Shown: positions 54,768-64,000 of the stretch, piece after piece
Layout of the letters: each line of letters begins with the position of its first letter
How positions within the stretch are numbered: the stretch's first letter is position 1
Source: Psychromicrobium lacuslunae
GTDB lineage: Bacteria; Actinomycetota; Actinomycetes; Actinomycetales; Micrococcaceae
Direction: 5' to 3'
Length of the DNA stretch: 64,000 nucleotides
Assembly: GCF_000950575.1 (NCBI RefSeq)
Contig: NZ_CP011005.1
Span: 930,001 to 994,000, forward strand
Made by a program: the position numbers and the translations under genes
Notes under the pieces: generated by a model
The model's input: only the letters and a program-made list of their open reading frames with translations
Database searches by the model: none
What the model was told of the DNA's origin: nothing

Positions 54768-55214
54768 GTGGATCTTACGATGTTGCTGCTCTTTGCAGTG
54801 TTCGCTATTTTTATTGGTTTCACTTTTTGGCGGCAGCGCAAGCAGCAGAAAGCACAACAGGAACAGCAAGCTCAGCTCGGCCCCGGCGTCGAGGTGATGA
54901 CCAGCTTCGGTCTATTCGGCACCGTTCAGTCAGTGGACGAGGCCGATAACAAGATCGTGCTGGAACTCTCCCCGGGGAACACTGCAACCGTGCACCGTCA
55001 AGCAGTGACAAAGATCCTCACCCCGGCCAGCGTCGAAGCTGAGGAGTCGCCGGTTGTTCCCGATGATGCCTCCTCACTCACCGGTCCATACCCGACCGAG
55101 AGCACTCCGGCAGCGGCCAAAGAGACTCTGAAGGACACCACAAACCAGGCGGCCAATGAAACGGCTGAAGAAACCTTGGCTCGACTGAACAAAGAAAACG
55201 AGAAGGACAAGTAG
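54768..55214 (+). CDS. yajC: Preprotein translocase subunit YajC
   Basis: 148 residues: one N-terminal membrane helix (LTMLLLFAVFAIFIGFTFW), then QRKQQKAQQEQQAQLGPGVEVMTSFGLFGTVQSVDEADNKIVLELSPG, the YajC core. A long acidic, Thr/Ala-rich tail follows and is poorly conserved. It partners SecDF in the membrane. The start is GTG; the ribosome-binding site is weak. It lies upstream of secD-secF in the usual order. Confidence 0.93.
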   Translation: MDLTMLLLFAVFAIFIGFTFWRQRKQQKAQQEQQAQLGPGVEVMTSFGLFGTVQSVDEADNKIVLELSPGNTATVHRQAVTKILTPASVEAEESPVVPDDASSLTGPYPTESTPAAAKETLKDTTNQAANETAEETLARLNKENEKDK

Positions 55215-55324
55215 TCTTCTCTAGATAGCGCGCCCGTCCAGGCTTCCGGTTTGGGCGGCGTTGCTATGTAAGAACGTCTTATCCCGAAGAACCCTTAGCA
55301 CGCGAGAAAGAACCGAGAATTCAT

Positions 55325-57109
55325 ATGGCGCGAAAAGGCCCCGCATCGGAAGGTCGCAGAGTCATTCTGTGGCTCGGTGCTCTCACTGTGGCACTGGTGC
55401 TGCTGCTAGGCGGCGGTGCAATGTTTGGTGGTGCCAGCTGGGCGCCGAAACTTGCCCTCGACTTGGAGGGTGGAACTCAGATGATCCTTGCCCCCAAGGT
55501 TGAGGGCAATGGCAGCATCAACGATGAGCAGCTGCAACAAGCGGTTTCGATTATTCGTCAGCGCGTCGATGGCTCCGGTGTCGCGGAATCCCAGATCAGC
55601 ACGCAGAGTGGCAACAATGTGGTTGTCAGCATGCCGGGCACGCCGACCCAGGAGCAGCGTGATCTGATCAAGGCCTCCGCAGCAATGAGCTTCCGTCCGG
55701 TGATCACCTCGGCGCAGGGTGTGGCGACTCCCAAGGAACAGCTCACCCCGGATGCCAAAATCCCCAAACCGACCGCGGCGCCGACCAATGGCAGCGATCC
55801 TAACTGGGTGACCCCGGACGTTTTCAAGTTATTTGAAAGCTATTCCTGCGTTGCTCCGGTGTCACCGGCCATTGAAAACGCTGATCCGAAAAAAGCCACG
55901 GTGGCCTGTGAACCCGGCACCGGAATGAAGTACATTCTCGGTCCGGTTGAGGTTGTTGGCAAGGATATCTCTGGTGCGAGTTACGGCTTACAGCAGGGTG
56001 CCCAGGGCGCAACTACCAATAAGTGGGCGGTCAACCTGGAGTTCAACGCCGAAGGCACTAAAGCCTTCCGCGAGGTGACCACCCGGTTGAATGGCTACTA
56101 CGTTGCCAGCCAGCAAGACCCGCGGAGTCAATTCGCCATCGTGCTGGACGGTCAGGTCATCTCAGCTCCTACTTCGCAGGCGGTGATCACCGACGGCAGG
56201 TCACAGATCACCGGCAGCTTCACCGAGGACAGCGCTAAGGCACTCGCCGATAAATTGAAGTTCGGCGCGCTGCCGATCAGCTTCTCCATCCAGAGCGAAC
56301 AACAAGTGTCAGCGACTTTGGGCACTCAGCAGCTTGAAATGGGTCTCTGGGCGGGTGCTATCGGTCTGCTCTTGGTGGTGATTTACTCCCTGTTCCAGTA
56401 CCGAGTGCTGGGCTTGGTCACCGTCGCCTCGCTGGTGGTCGCGGGCATTTTGACCTATCTGGCGATTGCGCTGCTGGGCTGGGGCATGGGCTATCGGCTC
56501 TCGCTGGCCGGTGTGGCCGGTTTGATTGTGGCTATTGGTCAAACCGCCGACTCGTTTATCGTCTACTTCGAAAGAATCAGGGACGAATTGCGCGAAGGCC
56601 GCAGCCTCAATGCCGCTGTCGCTAATGGCTGGCAGCGCGCCCGACGGACCGTGCTGGCTTCCAAAGCGGTCAACTTGCTCGCCGCCGTGGTGCTGTATTT
56701 CGTTGCGGTGGGTAACGTGCAAGGCTTCGCCTTCACCCTCGGTTTGACCGCGATCGCTGACCTCATTGTGGTCTTCATGTTCACTCATCCGATGCTGCAG
56801 ATGCTTTCTAGCAGGAAGTTCTTCAGCGAAGGTCACCGCTTCTCCGGACTGTCACCAGACCGGCTCGGTGCAGTACCGCTCTACCGAGGTGCTGGGCGTC
56901 TGCGTAGCCCAGCTGATCGCCCGGTCGCTAAGGCGGCGAAAACGAAGAACGCCGCGGCAGCGGGGGAGGCTGAACGGCGGCAGACAATTGCTGAACGCAA
57001 ACTGGCCGAGAGGCTGGCAGCGAACGGCAAAGCTTCTACCACCGAAGATGACGCCGCAAAAGTCGCTAGTGCAGCAAAATCAGCTGGAGCAGCAAAGGAC
57101 AACGACTAA
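55325..57109 (+). CDS. secD: Protein translocase subunit SecD
   Basis: Proton-driven accessory subunit that pulls exported proteins through SecYEG. The 594 residues have an N-terminal membrane helix, LALDLEGGTQMIL (the SecD D1 motif), a large extracytoplasmic domain of about 270 residues, and five further membrane helices with GLIVAIGQTADSFIVYFERIRDELREGRS and the SecD/F family motif. The C-terminal 80 residues are Ala/Lys-rich and cytoplasmic. The stop overlaps the secF start (TAATG). Confidence 0.96.
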   Translation: MARKGPASEGRRVILWLGALTVALVLLLGGGAMFGGASWAPKLALDLEGGTQMILAPKVEGNGSINDEQLQQAVSIIRQRVDGSGVAESQISTQSGNNVVVSMPGTPTQEQRDLIKASAAMSFRPVITSAQGVATPKEQLTPDAKIPKPTAAPTNGSDPNWVTPDVFKLFESYSCVAPVSPAIENADPKKATVACEPGTGMKYILGPVEVVGKDISGASYGLQQGAQGATTNKWAVNLEFNAEGTKAFREVTTRLNGYYVASQQDPRSQFAIVLDGQVISAPTSQAVITDGRSQITGSFTEDSAKALADKLKFGALPISFSIQSEQQVSATLGTQQLEMGLWAGAIGLLLVVIYSLFQYRVLGLVTVASLVVAGILTYLAIALLGWGMGYRLSLAGVAGLIVAIGQTADSFIVYFERIRDELREGRSLNAAVANGWQRARRTVLASKAVNLLAAVVLYFVAVGNVQGFAFTLGLTAIADLIVVFMFTHPMLQMLSSRKFFSEGHRFSGLSPDRLGAVPLYRGAGRLRSPADRPVAKAAKTKNAAAAGEAERRQTIAERKLAERLAANGKASTTEDDAAKVASAAKSAGAAKDND

Positions 57110-58137
57110 TGGCCAAGTTCACTAACTTCGCAACCTTCGGTAACGAGCTGTATACCGGAAAACGTTCGTATGACTTTGTTGGCCGCCGCCGCATCTGGTT
57201 CATCATTGCCGCCATCCTGGTGGTCGGCTCCATTCTGGTGCCGGTGATCAAGGGTGGTTTTAACCTCGGCATTGACTTCCGTGGTGGTAGCGAGTTCACC
57301 GTCTCACGTGTGCAGAACACCAGCACAGTGGTGGGCGAGCAGGCTGTGGCCGGTGCCACCGGCGGCAAAGTCGCTAAGGTCGCCAAGCTCGGCGATAGCA
57401 GCATGCAGATTCAGACTGACACGCTGAGCGATGACGAGACCATTAAGGTCAAAGAAGCCTTGGTGAAGGCATATGGCGTCAAAGAGGATCAGGTCGCTTC
57501 GAACTTCGTCGGGCCAACCTGGGGTGCTGATGTCACCAATCAGGCGCTTATTGGCTTGATTGTCTTCGTGGTGCTGGCGACTATTTTGATGGCGCTTTAC
57601 TTCCGCACCTGGAAGATGTCGCTCGCGGCGATTGTCGGAATGATTTTCGCGCAGGTCACCACGGCTGGTATCTACGCCGTCACCGATGTAGAAGTAACGC
57701 CATCGGCGATCATTGGCTTCCTGACCATCCTGAGCTACTCGCTCTACGACATTGTGGTGGTCTTCGATAAGATCCGTGAAAATACTGCGGACATCAAGAC
57801 CTCGACCCGTCGTACCTTCGCTTCGGAGGTGAACTTGGCGGTGAACCAGACCCTGGTACGTTCTATTAACACCGCGATGGTCGCCATCTTGCCGGTGGCA
57901 TCGATCCTGTTTATCGGTAGCTTCCTGCTGGGCGCTGGTACGCTGCGCGATCTCTCGCTCTCGCTGTTCATCGGCATTATCGTCGGTACCTTGACTACGA
58001 TCTTCATCGCGGCTCCGATCTACGCTCTGTTCCGGCAAAATGAGCCGGAGCTGGTGAAGCAGGCCGAACGGGTCAAGGCGAGGATCGCCGGCCAAGCACA
58101 GGCTGCTGAGAGCGAAGTAGCTGAAGTCAAAGCCTAG
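57109..58137 (+). CDS. secF: Protein translocase subunit SecF
   Basis: Partner of SecD. The 342 residues have the first membrane helix, GGFNLGIDFRGGSEFTV (conserved D1-like motif), and a C-terminal membrane domain with SYSLYDIVVVFDKIRENTADIK and NQTLVRSINTAMVAILPVASILFIGS. Short polar C-terminal tail. Coupled to secD by one shared base. Confidence 0.96.
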   Translation: MAKFTNFATFGNELYTGKRSYDFVGRRRIWFIIAAILVVGSILVPVIKGGFNLGIDFRGGSEFTVSRVQNTSTVVGEQAVAGATGGKVAKVAKLGDSSMQIQTDTLSDDETIKVKEALVKAYGVKEDQVASNFVGPTWGADVTNQALIGLIVFVVLATILMALYFRTWKMSLAAIVGMIFAQVTTAGIYAVTDVEVTPSAIIGFLTILSYSLYDIVVVFDKIRENTADIKTSTRRTFASEVNLAVNQTLVRSINTAMVAILPVASILFIGSFLLGAGTLRDLSLSLFIGIIVGTLTTIFIAAPIYALFRQNEPELVKQAERVKARIAGQAQAAESEVAEVKA

Positions 58138-58149
58138 GAAACAGCCATC

Positions 58150-58181
58150 CTGGTGACCGGCACCTTGGTGCCGGTCACCAG
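58150..58181 (+). terminator. Hairpin terminator after secF
   Basis: A perfect 15-bp stem (58150-58164 with 58167-58181) with a TT turn, 12 bases after the secF stop. No U-tract, so it is of the I-shaped type common in actinobacteria. Confidence 0.7.
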
Positions 58182-58197
58182 TCGTATCTGGCGGGCA

Positions 58198-58203
58198 TAG
58201 ACT
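58198..58203 (+). promoter_or_regulatory. Possible -10 box of relA
   Basis: TAGACT, 75 bases before the GTG start of relA. It would give a leader of about 70 bases with GAAAGGGGG next to the start codon. Confidence 0.35.
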
Positions 58204-58278
58204 AGATGGATTGATTGTTGATTTAACGTAGCTGGCGAGCACCTCGGGCGGGCAGGCGACGGTTAGAAAGGGGGCACC

Positions 58279-60651
58279 GTGGAGGAAAAAATACGGGCAA
58301 GTTCAACGGATCAGGCTGCCCCCACTCCGGCGGCCCAGAATCCTCAGCCAAGCACGTCCAGCCCGGCTAACCTTTCACAGCGCGTGGGCGCTCCCGGTCG
58401 ACGAGAGCGCACCCGGTCCCGGCTTGCTCGGCTGACTGGCCGGGGCAGCACCAATCATTCGCCGATTCTGGAACCTTTGCTCAGGGTGGTGCGAGCCAAT
58501 AACCCACGCGAAGATTTCGAGCTGATCCAGCGGGCCTATGCGGTTGCGGAGCGCAGTCATGACGGCCAGAAACGCAAGAGCGGCGATCCCTACATCACCC
58601 ATCCGGTCGCGGTGGCCACCATCCTGGCCGAGCTGGGGATGACCGGTACCACGCTGGCTGCGGCTCTGCTGCACGATACGGTCGAGGACACCCCTTACAC
58701 TCTCGATCAATTGCGGGCGGAATTCGGCCCCGAAGTGGCGATGCTGGTCGACGGTGTTACCAAACTGGACAAGGTGACCTTCGGTGAGGCAGCTCAGTCC
58801 GAGACGGTGCGCAAAATGGTGGTCGCGATGGCCAAGGACATTCGCGTCCTGGTGATTAAACTGGCCGATCGCCTGCACAACGCCAGAACCTGGCGCTATG
58901 TTTCACCCGAGTCCTCCGCACGCAAAGCACGTGAGACCCTTGAGATCTTCGCCCCGTTGGCGCACCGACTTGGTATGAACACGATTAAGTGGGAGTTGGA
59001 AGACCTCTCCTTCGCCGCGCTCTATCCGAAGGTTTACGAGGAAATTGTGCGGATGGTCGAGGACCGCACTCCGGAGCGGGAAAAGAGTCTGGCGGCGGTG
59101 CGTTCTCAGATCACTGAGGATCTGCGGGTGGCCAAGATCAGGGCGACCATCACCGGTAGGCCCAAGCACTACTATTCGATCTATCAGAAAATGATCGTGC
59201 GGGACAAAGATTTCGACGATATCAATGATCTGATTGCGGTGCGGATTCTCGTGGACTCGGTTCGCGACTGTTACGCCGCACTGGGAGCCATGCATGCCCG
59301 CTGGTCCCCGCTGCCGGGTCGGTTTAAAGATTACATTGCGATGCCCAAGTTCAATATGTATCAGTCGCTACACACCACGGTGATTGGCCCGGGCGGCAAA
59401 CCGGTAGAGATCCAGATCAGAACCCACGAAATGCATCAGCGTGCCGAGTACGGCGTTGCCGCCCACTGGAAGTACAAGAGCCAGGCCGGCGGCAAGATGG
59501 CGGCGCCGGAAGGCCGGGATAGCGACCTTGGCTGGCTGCGCACTTTGGTGGATTGGCAGCAGGAAACTAAGGACCCCGGCGAGTTCCTAGATTCGCTACG
59601 CTTCGAAATCAATGCTCGCGAGGTTTTTGTTTTCACCCCGAAGGGTGATGTGATGGCCTTGCCTGCCGGCTCAACACCGGTCGACTTCGCCTATGCGGTA
59701 CACACCGAGGTGGGGCACCGCACCATCGGTGCCAGGGTCAACGGCAAACTGGTGCCGCTGAACAGCGAACTGAACCACGGTGACTGGGTTGAGGTTTTCA
59801 CCTCGAAAGCGGAAGGCGCTGGCCCGAGCCAGGACTGGCAGAACTTCGTCAAGAGCCCACGGGCCAGGAATAAGATCAGGCAGTGGTTCAGCAAGGAACG
59901 TCGCGAAGAAGCGATCGATAAGGGCAAAGAGCTGCTCACCAGGGCAATGCGTAAGCAAAATCTGCCCCTGCAGCGGCTAATGACGCACGAGGCGCTGCTC
60001 GGAGTTGCCGAAGAACTACGTTATCCAGACATCTCCACGCTCTATGCTGCGGTGGGCGACAGCCATGTCTCGGCTGCCTCAGTGGTGGAAAAGCTCGTCG
60101 ACTCGCTCGGTGGACATCAGGTCGCCGAGGAAGAGATCGAAAGCAACAGCATCCCCACTACGCAGAGCCCTCGGCCGCGGAGCTCGGATTCCGGCGTGAT
60201 GGTACGCGGCGTGGGTGATGTGCTGGTGAAGTTGGCGCGATGTTGTACCCCAGTACCACCGGATTCGATCATCGGCTTTGTCACGCGCGGCTCGGGGGTT
60301 TCCGTGCATCGTAGCGACTGCCGCAATGTGGTGGAATTGCGTGACCAGCCGGATCGAATTGTCGAAGTGGAATGGGCGCCGACCCAATCAAGCGTGTTCC
60401 TGGTGGAGATCCAAGTAGAGGCCTTGGACCGGAAGAGCCTACTCTCCGATGTCACTCGGGTGCTTTCGGAGAACCACGTGAACATCCTCTCTGCAACCGT
60501 GCAAACCTCGAGCGACCGGCTGGCGATCTCTCGCTTTGCCTTTGAAATGGGCGACCCCAAGTACCTCAATCACATTCTGAGCGCTGTACGGCGCATTGAC
60601 GGGGTCTTTGACGTGTACCGGACGACGGGGAGTCAGCGTCGACCCCAGTGA
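58279..60651 (+). CDS. relA: Bifunctional (p)ppGpp synthetase/hydrolase RelA/SpoT homologue
   Basis: Controls the stringent response. 790 residues in the order: variable N-terminus, HD hydrolase domain ([16 protein letters not shown] metal motif), synthetase domain ([32 protein letters not shown]), TGS domain ([30 protein letters not shown]), zinc-finger/helical region with [28 protein letters not shown], and a C-terminal ACT domain. Key residues of both active sites are visible, so it should both make and break ppGpp. GTG start with a strong ribosome-binding site. Confidence 0.96.
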   Translation: MEEKIRASSTDQAAPTPAAQNPQPSTSSPANLSQRVGAPGRRERTRSRLARLTGRGSTNHSPILEPLLRVVRANNPREDFELIQRAYAVAERSHDGQKRKSGDPYITHPVAVATILAELGMTGTTLAAALLHDTVEDTPYTLDQLRAEFGPEVAMLVDGVTKLDKVTFGEAAQSETVRKMVVAMAKDIRVLVIKLADRLHNARTWRYVSPESSARKARETLEIFAPLAHRLGMNTIKWELEDLSFAALYPKVYEEIVRMVEDRTPEREKSLAAVRSQITEDLRVAKIRATITGRPKHYYSIYQKMIVRDKDFDDINDLIAVRILVDSVRDCYAALGAMHARWSPLPGRFKDYIAMPKFNMYQSLHTTVIGPGGKPVEIQIRTHEMHQRAEYGVAAHWKYKSQAGGKMAAPEGRDSDLGWLRTLVDWQQETKDPGEFLDSLRFEINAREVFVFTPKGDVMALPAGSTPVDFAYAVHTEVGHRTIGARVNGKLVPLNSELNHGDWVEVFTSKAEGAGPSQDWQNFVKSPRARNKIRQWFSKERREEAIDKGKELLTRAMRKQNLPLQRLMTHEALLGVAEELRYPDISTLYAAVGDSHVSAASVVEKLVDSLGGHQVAEEEIESNSIPTTQSPRPRSSDSGVMVRGVGDVLVKLARCCTPVPPDSIIGFVTRGSGVSVHRSDCRNVVELRDQPDRIVEVEWAPTQSSVFLVEIQVEALDRKSLLSDVTRVLSENHVNILSATVQTSSDRLAISRFAFEMGDPKYLNHILSAVRRIDGVFDVYRTTGSQRRPQ

Positions 60652-60661
60652 TAGGCAAGCG

Positions 60662-61282
60662 CTAGTCGAAAAGCTTGCTCACCCTGCTAATGGCCTTCTG
60701 CTTGTAGGGCACTCTGCCTAGCGACTCAATGGCTCGCAAAACCAAAGTCGTTGGGCACGCCAGCTCGCTGCTAGTGCACAGCTGAGCCAGTACTTCGACC
60801 GGATCAGGCCATCCAAGCCTGGTTGGCCGCGGCTGAAAGGCCAAGTCAACAGCCGTTCTCAGCACCGAGGTCACCCGCACCCCTGCACGATCCACTACAT
60901 CGAATCGCCCGAGGGTGACCTCATGCACTTGCAACTGAGTAAAGGGTGGCAACATACCTGCCCGACGTCGATGATCCAGCAGCGCCGTAACGCGTGGCGG
61001 TGGCGGGGTGCAGCCGTGCACCCAGGCGGCGCTGAAACGTCCCAGGATTAAACGATCAATCAACTGAGCGGGAAAGTACAGGGACATTGCCACGGCCCGA
61101 TGCTCCGGTAACACCTGCCTGCCTGAGGGCAGGTAACAGGCACCAAAAATCCGCTGCAGCACTCGATCCCGAGCCATTGCCTGCAACTCGGTGGCACTGA
61201 ATAGTCGGCCGGGGGAGAGCAAGCCCAGCGCCGATTCACTACGGGAGTAATTGAGCGCTGCGGCAAAGGAAGCTGAGACCAT
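60662..61282 (-). CDS. AbiEi antitoxin C-terminal-domain-like protein, orphan
   Basis: 206 residues with the pattern of the DUF559/AbiEi-like group in actinobacteria: an N-terminal region with FSATELQAMARDRVLQRIFGACYLPSG, then AAWVHGCTPPPPRVTALLDHRRR and VTLGRFDVVDRAGVRVTSVLRTAVDLAFQP. Such proteins are annotated as type IV toxin-antitoxin AbiEi family antitoxins. No AbiEii-type toxin is next to it, and it is convergent with relA, ten bases apart. Function is therefore unproven; it may act as a stand-alone DNA-binding protein. Confidence 0.7.
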   Translation of the reverse strand: MVSASFAAALNYSRSESALGLLSPGRLFSATELQAMARDRVLQRIFGACYLPSGRQVLPEHRAVAMSLYFPAQLIDRLILGRFSAAWVHGCTPPPPRVTALLDHRRRAGMLPPFTQLQVHEVTLGRFDVVDRAGVRVTSVLRTAVDLAFQPRPTRLGWPDPVEVLAQLCTSSELACPTTLVLRAIESLGRVPYKQKAISRVSKLFD

Positions 61283-61384
61283 TCACCTAGCATGTAGCGT
61301 CTCGGCGGAAGAAAACAGCCCCGGCAGCCAACTGTGGATAACCACATTTAGTCGCCGGGGCAGTGGGAATTGCTAGATCGTGGA

Positions 61385-63070
61385 CTAGCTCAGCTCATCA
61401 GCCGATTTGCGGATCTGCTCGAGCCAGGCCTGCCGAGCGGCCAGCGCTTCTTCAGCGTCCTTGATCTTCTTGGCATCGCCCTTGGCCTGAGCTTTAGCGA
61501 GCTCTTGCTGCAAATCCGAAATGGCTGCTTCAAGCTGGCTCAGCGCGCTATTGGTGCGAGCCTTAGCCTCCGGATCGGTGCGTTTCCAGTGCTCTTCATC
61601 CGCTTTGCGCACCGCGTCCTCGACCGAACGCAGGCCAGCTTCCACCCGTTGCATATCGGCTCGGGGCACCTTGCCGGCGTCCTCCCAGCGGTCGCGGATC
61701 GACTGCAAGGCCTTCTTTGCCGCATTCAAATCAGTAATCGGCAAGAGCGCCTTCGCTTCGGCGATAAGGGCCTCTTTGACCACCAAGTTCCCGGCGTATT
61801 CTTCATCGATTGCTGCATTGGCGCGTTGCCGAGCCTCAAAGAATTTCTCTTGGGCGGCACGGAAACGAGTCCAGAGCGCGTCGTCTTCCTTCTTGCTGGC
61901 CCGCGGAGCGGCTTTCCACCGATCCATTAGCCGCCGGTATTCACCGGCGGTGGCGCCCCAGTCGGTTGAGTCGGAGAGAGCCTCGGCTTCCTGAATAAGA
62001 GTTTCCTTAGCTGATTTGGCCAGTGCATTGGCGCTGTCCAGCTGGGAGAAGAAAGCGCGACGGTGTCGGTCGAAAACCGTCCGGGCGGCGCGGAAACGCT
62101 TCCAGAGGGCGTCCTCGGTGGCTTTACCCAAACGCACGCCGTCTTTTTGTGCCAGCTTCCAAGCGTCGAACAATTCGTTCATTCGGGTGCTGCCGGTTTT
62201 CCATTGCACCGTGGCAGGGTCCTGGGCAGCGATTGCTTCCGCTTCGGCAACGATCCCCTCACGGGAGGCTAACTCAGCCGAACGGACGGCCTCGTGTTGC
62301 GCACGTTCCGCCTGTTGCAGTGCTTTGATGCTGCTCTCTAGGGCATCCAGGCGAGCTTCGGTGGAGCGCACATCGCCAACAGCATTTCGCTCAGCTAATT
62401 GGCTGCGCAAATGGCTGACAGTTTTATGCATATCGGTGCTCGGGGCCTTAGCCTCGACGCGCTGTTCGAGCAAGACGACCTGAGCCAGCAAATCCTCAAA
62501 CTTGCGAACAAAATAGCCCAGCGCCTCGTCCTTGCTCGCCCCGGGGTATTGCCCAACCGGAACTTCTTCACCATCGAGGATGAGGAAGACATGACCGTCT
62601 TCCTCAGCTCGGCCAAAACGAGCCGCTTCGGCGCTCACTGCAAGGCTTGCTGGAGCAGCAACCGGTGCTGCGGGGAGCTTTGTGGCGTCAGTCGGTGGCT
62701 TGGGGCGCGCAGCGAAAGCAGCGGGCGACGGCACTGCTGTCGGCGCCGGAGTGGGCTTCGGCGTGGCCGAATTGGAGGCCTTGCTCGGCTCTGACGAAAC
62801 TAATGACTCGCTCGCAGCCGCCTGCTCAGTCACTTCATCAGTCACTTCATCGGCCACTTCTTCAGTCGCTGTCTCGCTGGCTGCCACAGAATTGGCCGCC
62901 GCATCGCTAGGCGCAGTCTCTTTCTCCGCAGCCTCAGCTCCGCTGGCATCAACTCCGTCGCCGTCAGCAGTGCTGGGCGTGGGGTCAGCAGCTGCAACAA
63001 CGCTGAGCGTGTCTTCGCTAGAGCTTGGAGTGGAGCTTACTGTTTCGTCGGATTGTTGACGTTCGGTCAC
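61385..63070 (-). CDS. DUF349-domain protein
   Basis: 561 residues. The N-terminal 150 are disordered, rich in Ser, Ala, Thr and Glu, followed by coiled-coil DUF349 repeats (for example MNELFDAWKLAQKDGVRLGKATEDALWKRFRAARTVFDRHR and YRRLMDRWKAAPRASKKEDDALWTRFRAAQEKFF). The family is widespread next to relA in actinobacteria; function not established. The start is placed at GTG 63070, with GGAAAGAG eight bases upstream; an ATG at 63088 is possible. A short in-frame 12-base tandem repeat encodes EVTDEV-like units. Confidence 0.85.
   Translation of the reverse strand: MTERQQSDETVSSTPSSSEDTLSVVAAADPTPSTADGDGVDASGAEAAEKETAPSDAAANSVAASETATEEVADEVTDEVTEQAAASESLVSSEPSKASNSATPKPTPAPTAVPSPAAFAARPKPPTDATKLPAAPVAAPASLAVSAEAARFGRAEEDGHVFLILDGEEVPVGQYPGASKDEALGYFVRKFEDLLAQVVLLEQRVEAKAPSTDMHKTVSHLRSQLAERNAVGDVRSTEARLDALESSIKALQQAERAQHEAVRSAELASREGIVAEAEAIAAQDPATVQWKTGSTRMNELFDAWKLAQKDGVRLGKATEDALWKRFRAARTVFDRHRRAFFSQLDSANALAKSAKETLIQEAEALSDSTDWGATAGEYRRLMDRWKAAPRASKKEDDALWTRFRAAQEKFFEARQRANAAIDEEYAGNLVVKEALIAEAKALLPITDLNAAKKALQSIRDRWEDAGKVPRADMQRVEAGLRSVEDAVRKADEEHWKRTDPEAKARTNSALSQLEAAISDLQQELAKAQAKGDAKKIKDAEEALAARQAWLEQIRKSADELS
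62827..62862 (-). repeat. 12-bp tandem repeat, three units, in the DUF349 gene
   Basis: Two exact copies of CAGTCACTTCAT and a third diverged copy, in frame, in the disordered N-terminal coding part. A likely site of length variation by slippage. Confidence 0.7.
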
Positions 63071-63098
63071 CGCTAAAACTCTTTCCATCGACGGGGCA

Positions 63099-63899
63099 TC
63101 ACTTGAGCGTAAACGAGTCTATCTTGATTGGCGTCTTCGGGGTTCCGTCACTCGATCCATCGGCGGTGCCCGCCTTGGCCAATTCGGTGACAACGTCCAG
63201 ACCGCTGGTAATCTTGCCGACCACGGTGTAGCCACCAGCGGTGTCGGCGGGAATGGTGGTGTCCTTATAGACGATGAAGAACTGGGTGCCCATGCTCTTG
63301 CCATTATTGCTCTGCCGGGCCACCGCGAGGGTGCCAGCCGGATAGACATTGTTCTTGGGCGCATTCTCCACCGGTCCCCAGGTGAAATTCGGCGTGCTGC
63401 CCGCGCTGGTGCCGTCCACCGAACCACATTGCAGCACCGCGAAGCTGCCGGTGGTCAGCCGGTGACAGGTCTTGTCGGTGTAGAACTTGTCATCCGCCAG
63501 AGTCTTGAAAACAGCGGCACCTTGTGGCGCTTTAGTGCCATCAATACTGACGCCGAGCGGCTTGCCGTTGAGACTGAGCGTACCGGTGAAGGTCTTTCCA
63601 GCGGCGGTCGAGGGGTTGGGCACGGCAGGCAGCGAAACCGTTGGGGTCGGCGAGGCGGAAGGCGAGGCCGAGCTGCTTAAACCAGCCTTCGCTTGTGCTA
63701 CTTGTTCGGCTGTGGGATTCGAATTGAAAACCGTCAATTGCAGTAATACCGCGAGTCCGATCACCAGCACGACGGCGACGGCCCCGACAATATTGTCGCG
63801 GCGCCGGCGTTTGCTTTGCTCTTCCCGCAATTCACGCTTGGCGGCCATTTGCGCTATCCGCTTTTTGGTTTCCCGCGCCTCATTCTTGCTCGCCGCCAA
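63099..63899 (-). CDS. Membrane-anchored cyclophilin-type peptidyl-prolyl isomerase
   Basis: 266 residues: a basic cytoplasmic start (KRELREEQSKRRRRD), one membrane helix (NIVGAVAVVLVIGLAVLLQLTVF, about 36-58), a Ser/Pro linker and an extracellular cyclophilin domain with CHRLTTGSFAVLQCGSVDGT, GTLAVARQSNNGKSMGTQFFIVYKDT and GYTVVGKITSGLDVV. The catalytic Arg of classical cyclophilins lies in the HRL segment. Start is TTG at 63899 with GAGGAG about six bases upstream. It probably assists folding of exported proteins, like the FKBP lipoprotein. Confidence 0.92.
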   Translation of the reverse strand: MAASKNEARETKKRIAQMAAKRELREEQSKRRRRDNIVGAVAVVLVIGLAVLLQLTVFNSNPTAEQVAQAKAGLSSSASPSASPTPTVSLPAVPNPSTAAGKTFTGTLSLNGKPLGVSIDGTKAPQGAAVFKTLADDKFYTDKTCHRLTTGSFAVLQCGSVDGTSAGSTPNFTWGPVENAPKNNVYPAGTLAVARQSNNGKSMGTQFFIVYKDTTIPADTAGGYTVVGKITSGLDVVTELAKAGTADGSSDGTPKTPIKIDSFTLK

Positions 63900-64000
63900 T
63901 GCAGCTCCTCGTCGTCGTCTTTGGCCAGAGTGGCAATTCAGCAGGCTCGCCGGTAAAACTGGCTAAACTGGTTGCCGCAGACAGTTTACCCAAGAGTTTT

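Noticed and set aside
57304-58242. A 312-residue open frame antisense to secF
   Set aside because: Low-complexity, His/Asp/Gln-rich translation typical of the reverse of a membrane protein gene; no family features and no start signal.
1-64000. CRISPR arrays, tRNA or rRNA genes, transposases, prophage genes
   Set aside because: No regularly spaced repeats, tRNA-like cloverleafs, rRNA segments or mobile-element proteins were seen; gene content is core chromosomal.

Overview
The window looks like a chromosomal core region of a moderate-GC actinobacterium of the family Micrococcaceae (Arthrobacter / Renibacterium / Psychromicrobium type). The basis is the mycothiol gene mshC, a complete Pup-proteasome locus, RbpA, a natural PafB-PafC fusion, TatA/TatC beside a HelY helicase, and the gene order thrS-HIT-pgsA ... 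pdxS ... pdxT-yebC-ruvCAB-yajC-secDF-relA. The GC content appears lower than in most Arthrobacter. I see no tRNA, rRNA, CRISPR array, insertion sequence or prophage. Species assignment is inference.

Layout. 1-6080: aldo/keto reductase (cut by the window edge), uppP-mshC, PAC2 protein, HAD phosphatase and an M50 site-2 protease. 6148-18403: protein turnover block: trmI, proteasomal ATPase arc, dop, an antisense BKACE-type gene, pup, prcB, prcA, pafA, two FKBP isomerases and the fused DNA-damage regulator pafBC. 18466-26106: cycA-type permease, a small membrane protein, tatA, tatC, helY, amidohydrolase. 26107-26514: the only gene-free stretch above 300 bases, holding two promoters and two inverted repeats. 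26515-36646: polyprenol-phosphate mannosyltransferase, membrane-anchored esterase, rbpA, SPFH/NfeD pair, MocR regulator divergent from a YczE membrane protein, RlmA-type methyltransferase, S9 peptidase, peptide deformylase. 36689-39846: small hypothetical, gluconate kinase, permease and regulator. 39939-54643: thrS, HIT, pgsA, pdxS, two acetyltransferases, M3 peptidase, a DUF1508 protein, an unusual 888-residue asnB fusion, pdxT, yebC, ruvC, ruvA, ruvB. 54768-63899: yajC, secD, secF, relA, an orphan AbiEi-like gene, a DUF349 protein and a membrane-anchored cyclophilin.

How the genes work together. Pup carries a C-terminal Gln that Dop deamidates; PafA ligates Pup to substrates; Arc unfolds them into the PrcA/PrcB core. 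PafBC is encoded just downstream. TatAC and YajC-SecDF serve protein export, RuvABC Holliday-junction processing, PdxST vitamin B6 synthesis and GntK/GntP gluconate use.

Most notable: (1) asnB is fused to a C-terminal domain resembling F420-0:gamma-glutamyl ligases; (2) a 26-bp near-perfect inverted repeat encloses the promoter -10 and start codon of pafBC; (3) two intergenic palindromes share a GAGTGT...CTTAA sequence and look like a dispersed repeat family; (4) twelve genes have a TANNNT box 5-7 nt before the start codon, implying widespread leaderless transcription; (5) ruvC seems to start at CTG; (6) a structured leader or small RNA candidate precedes the mannosyltransferase gene.
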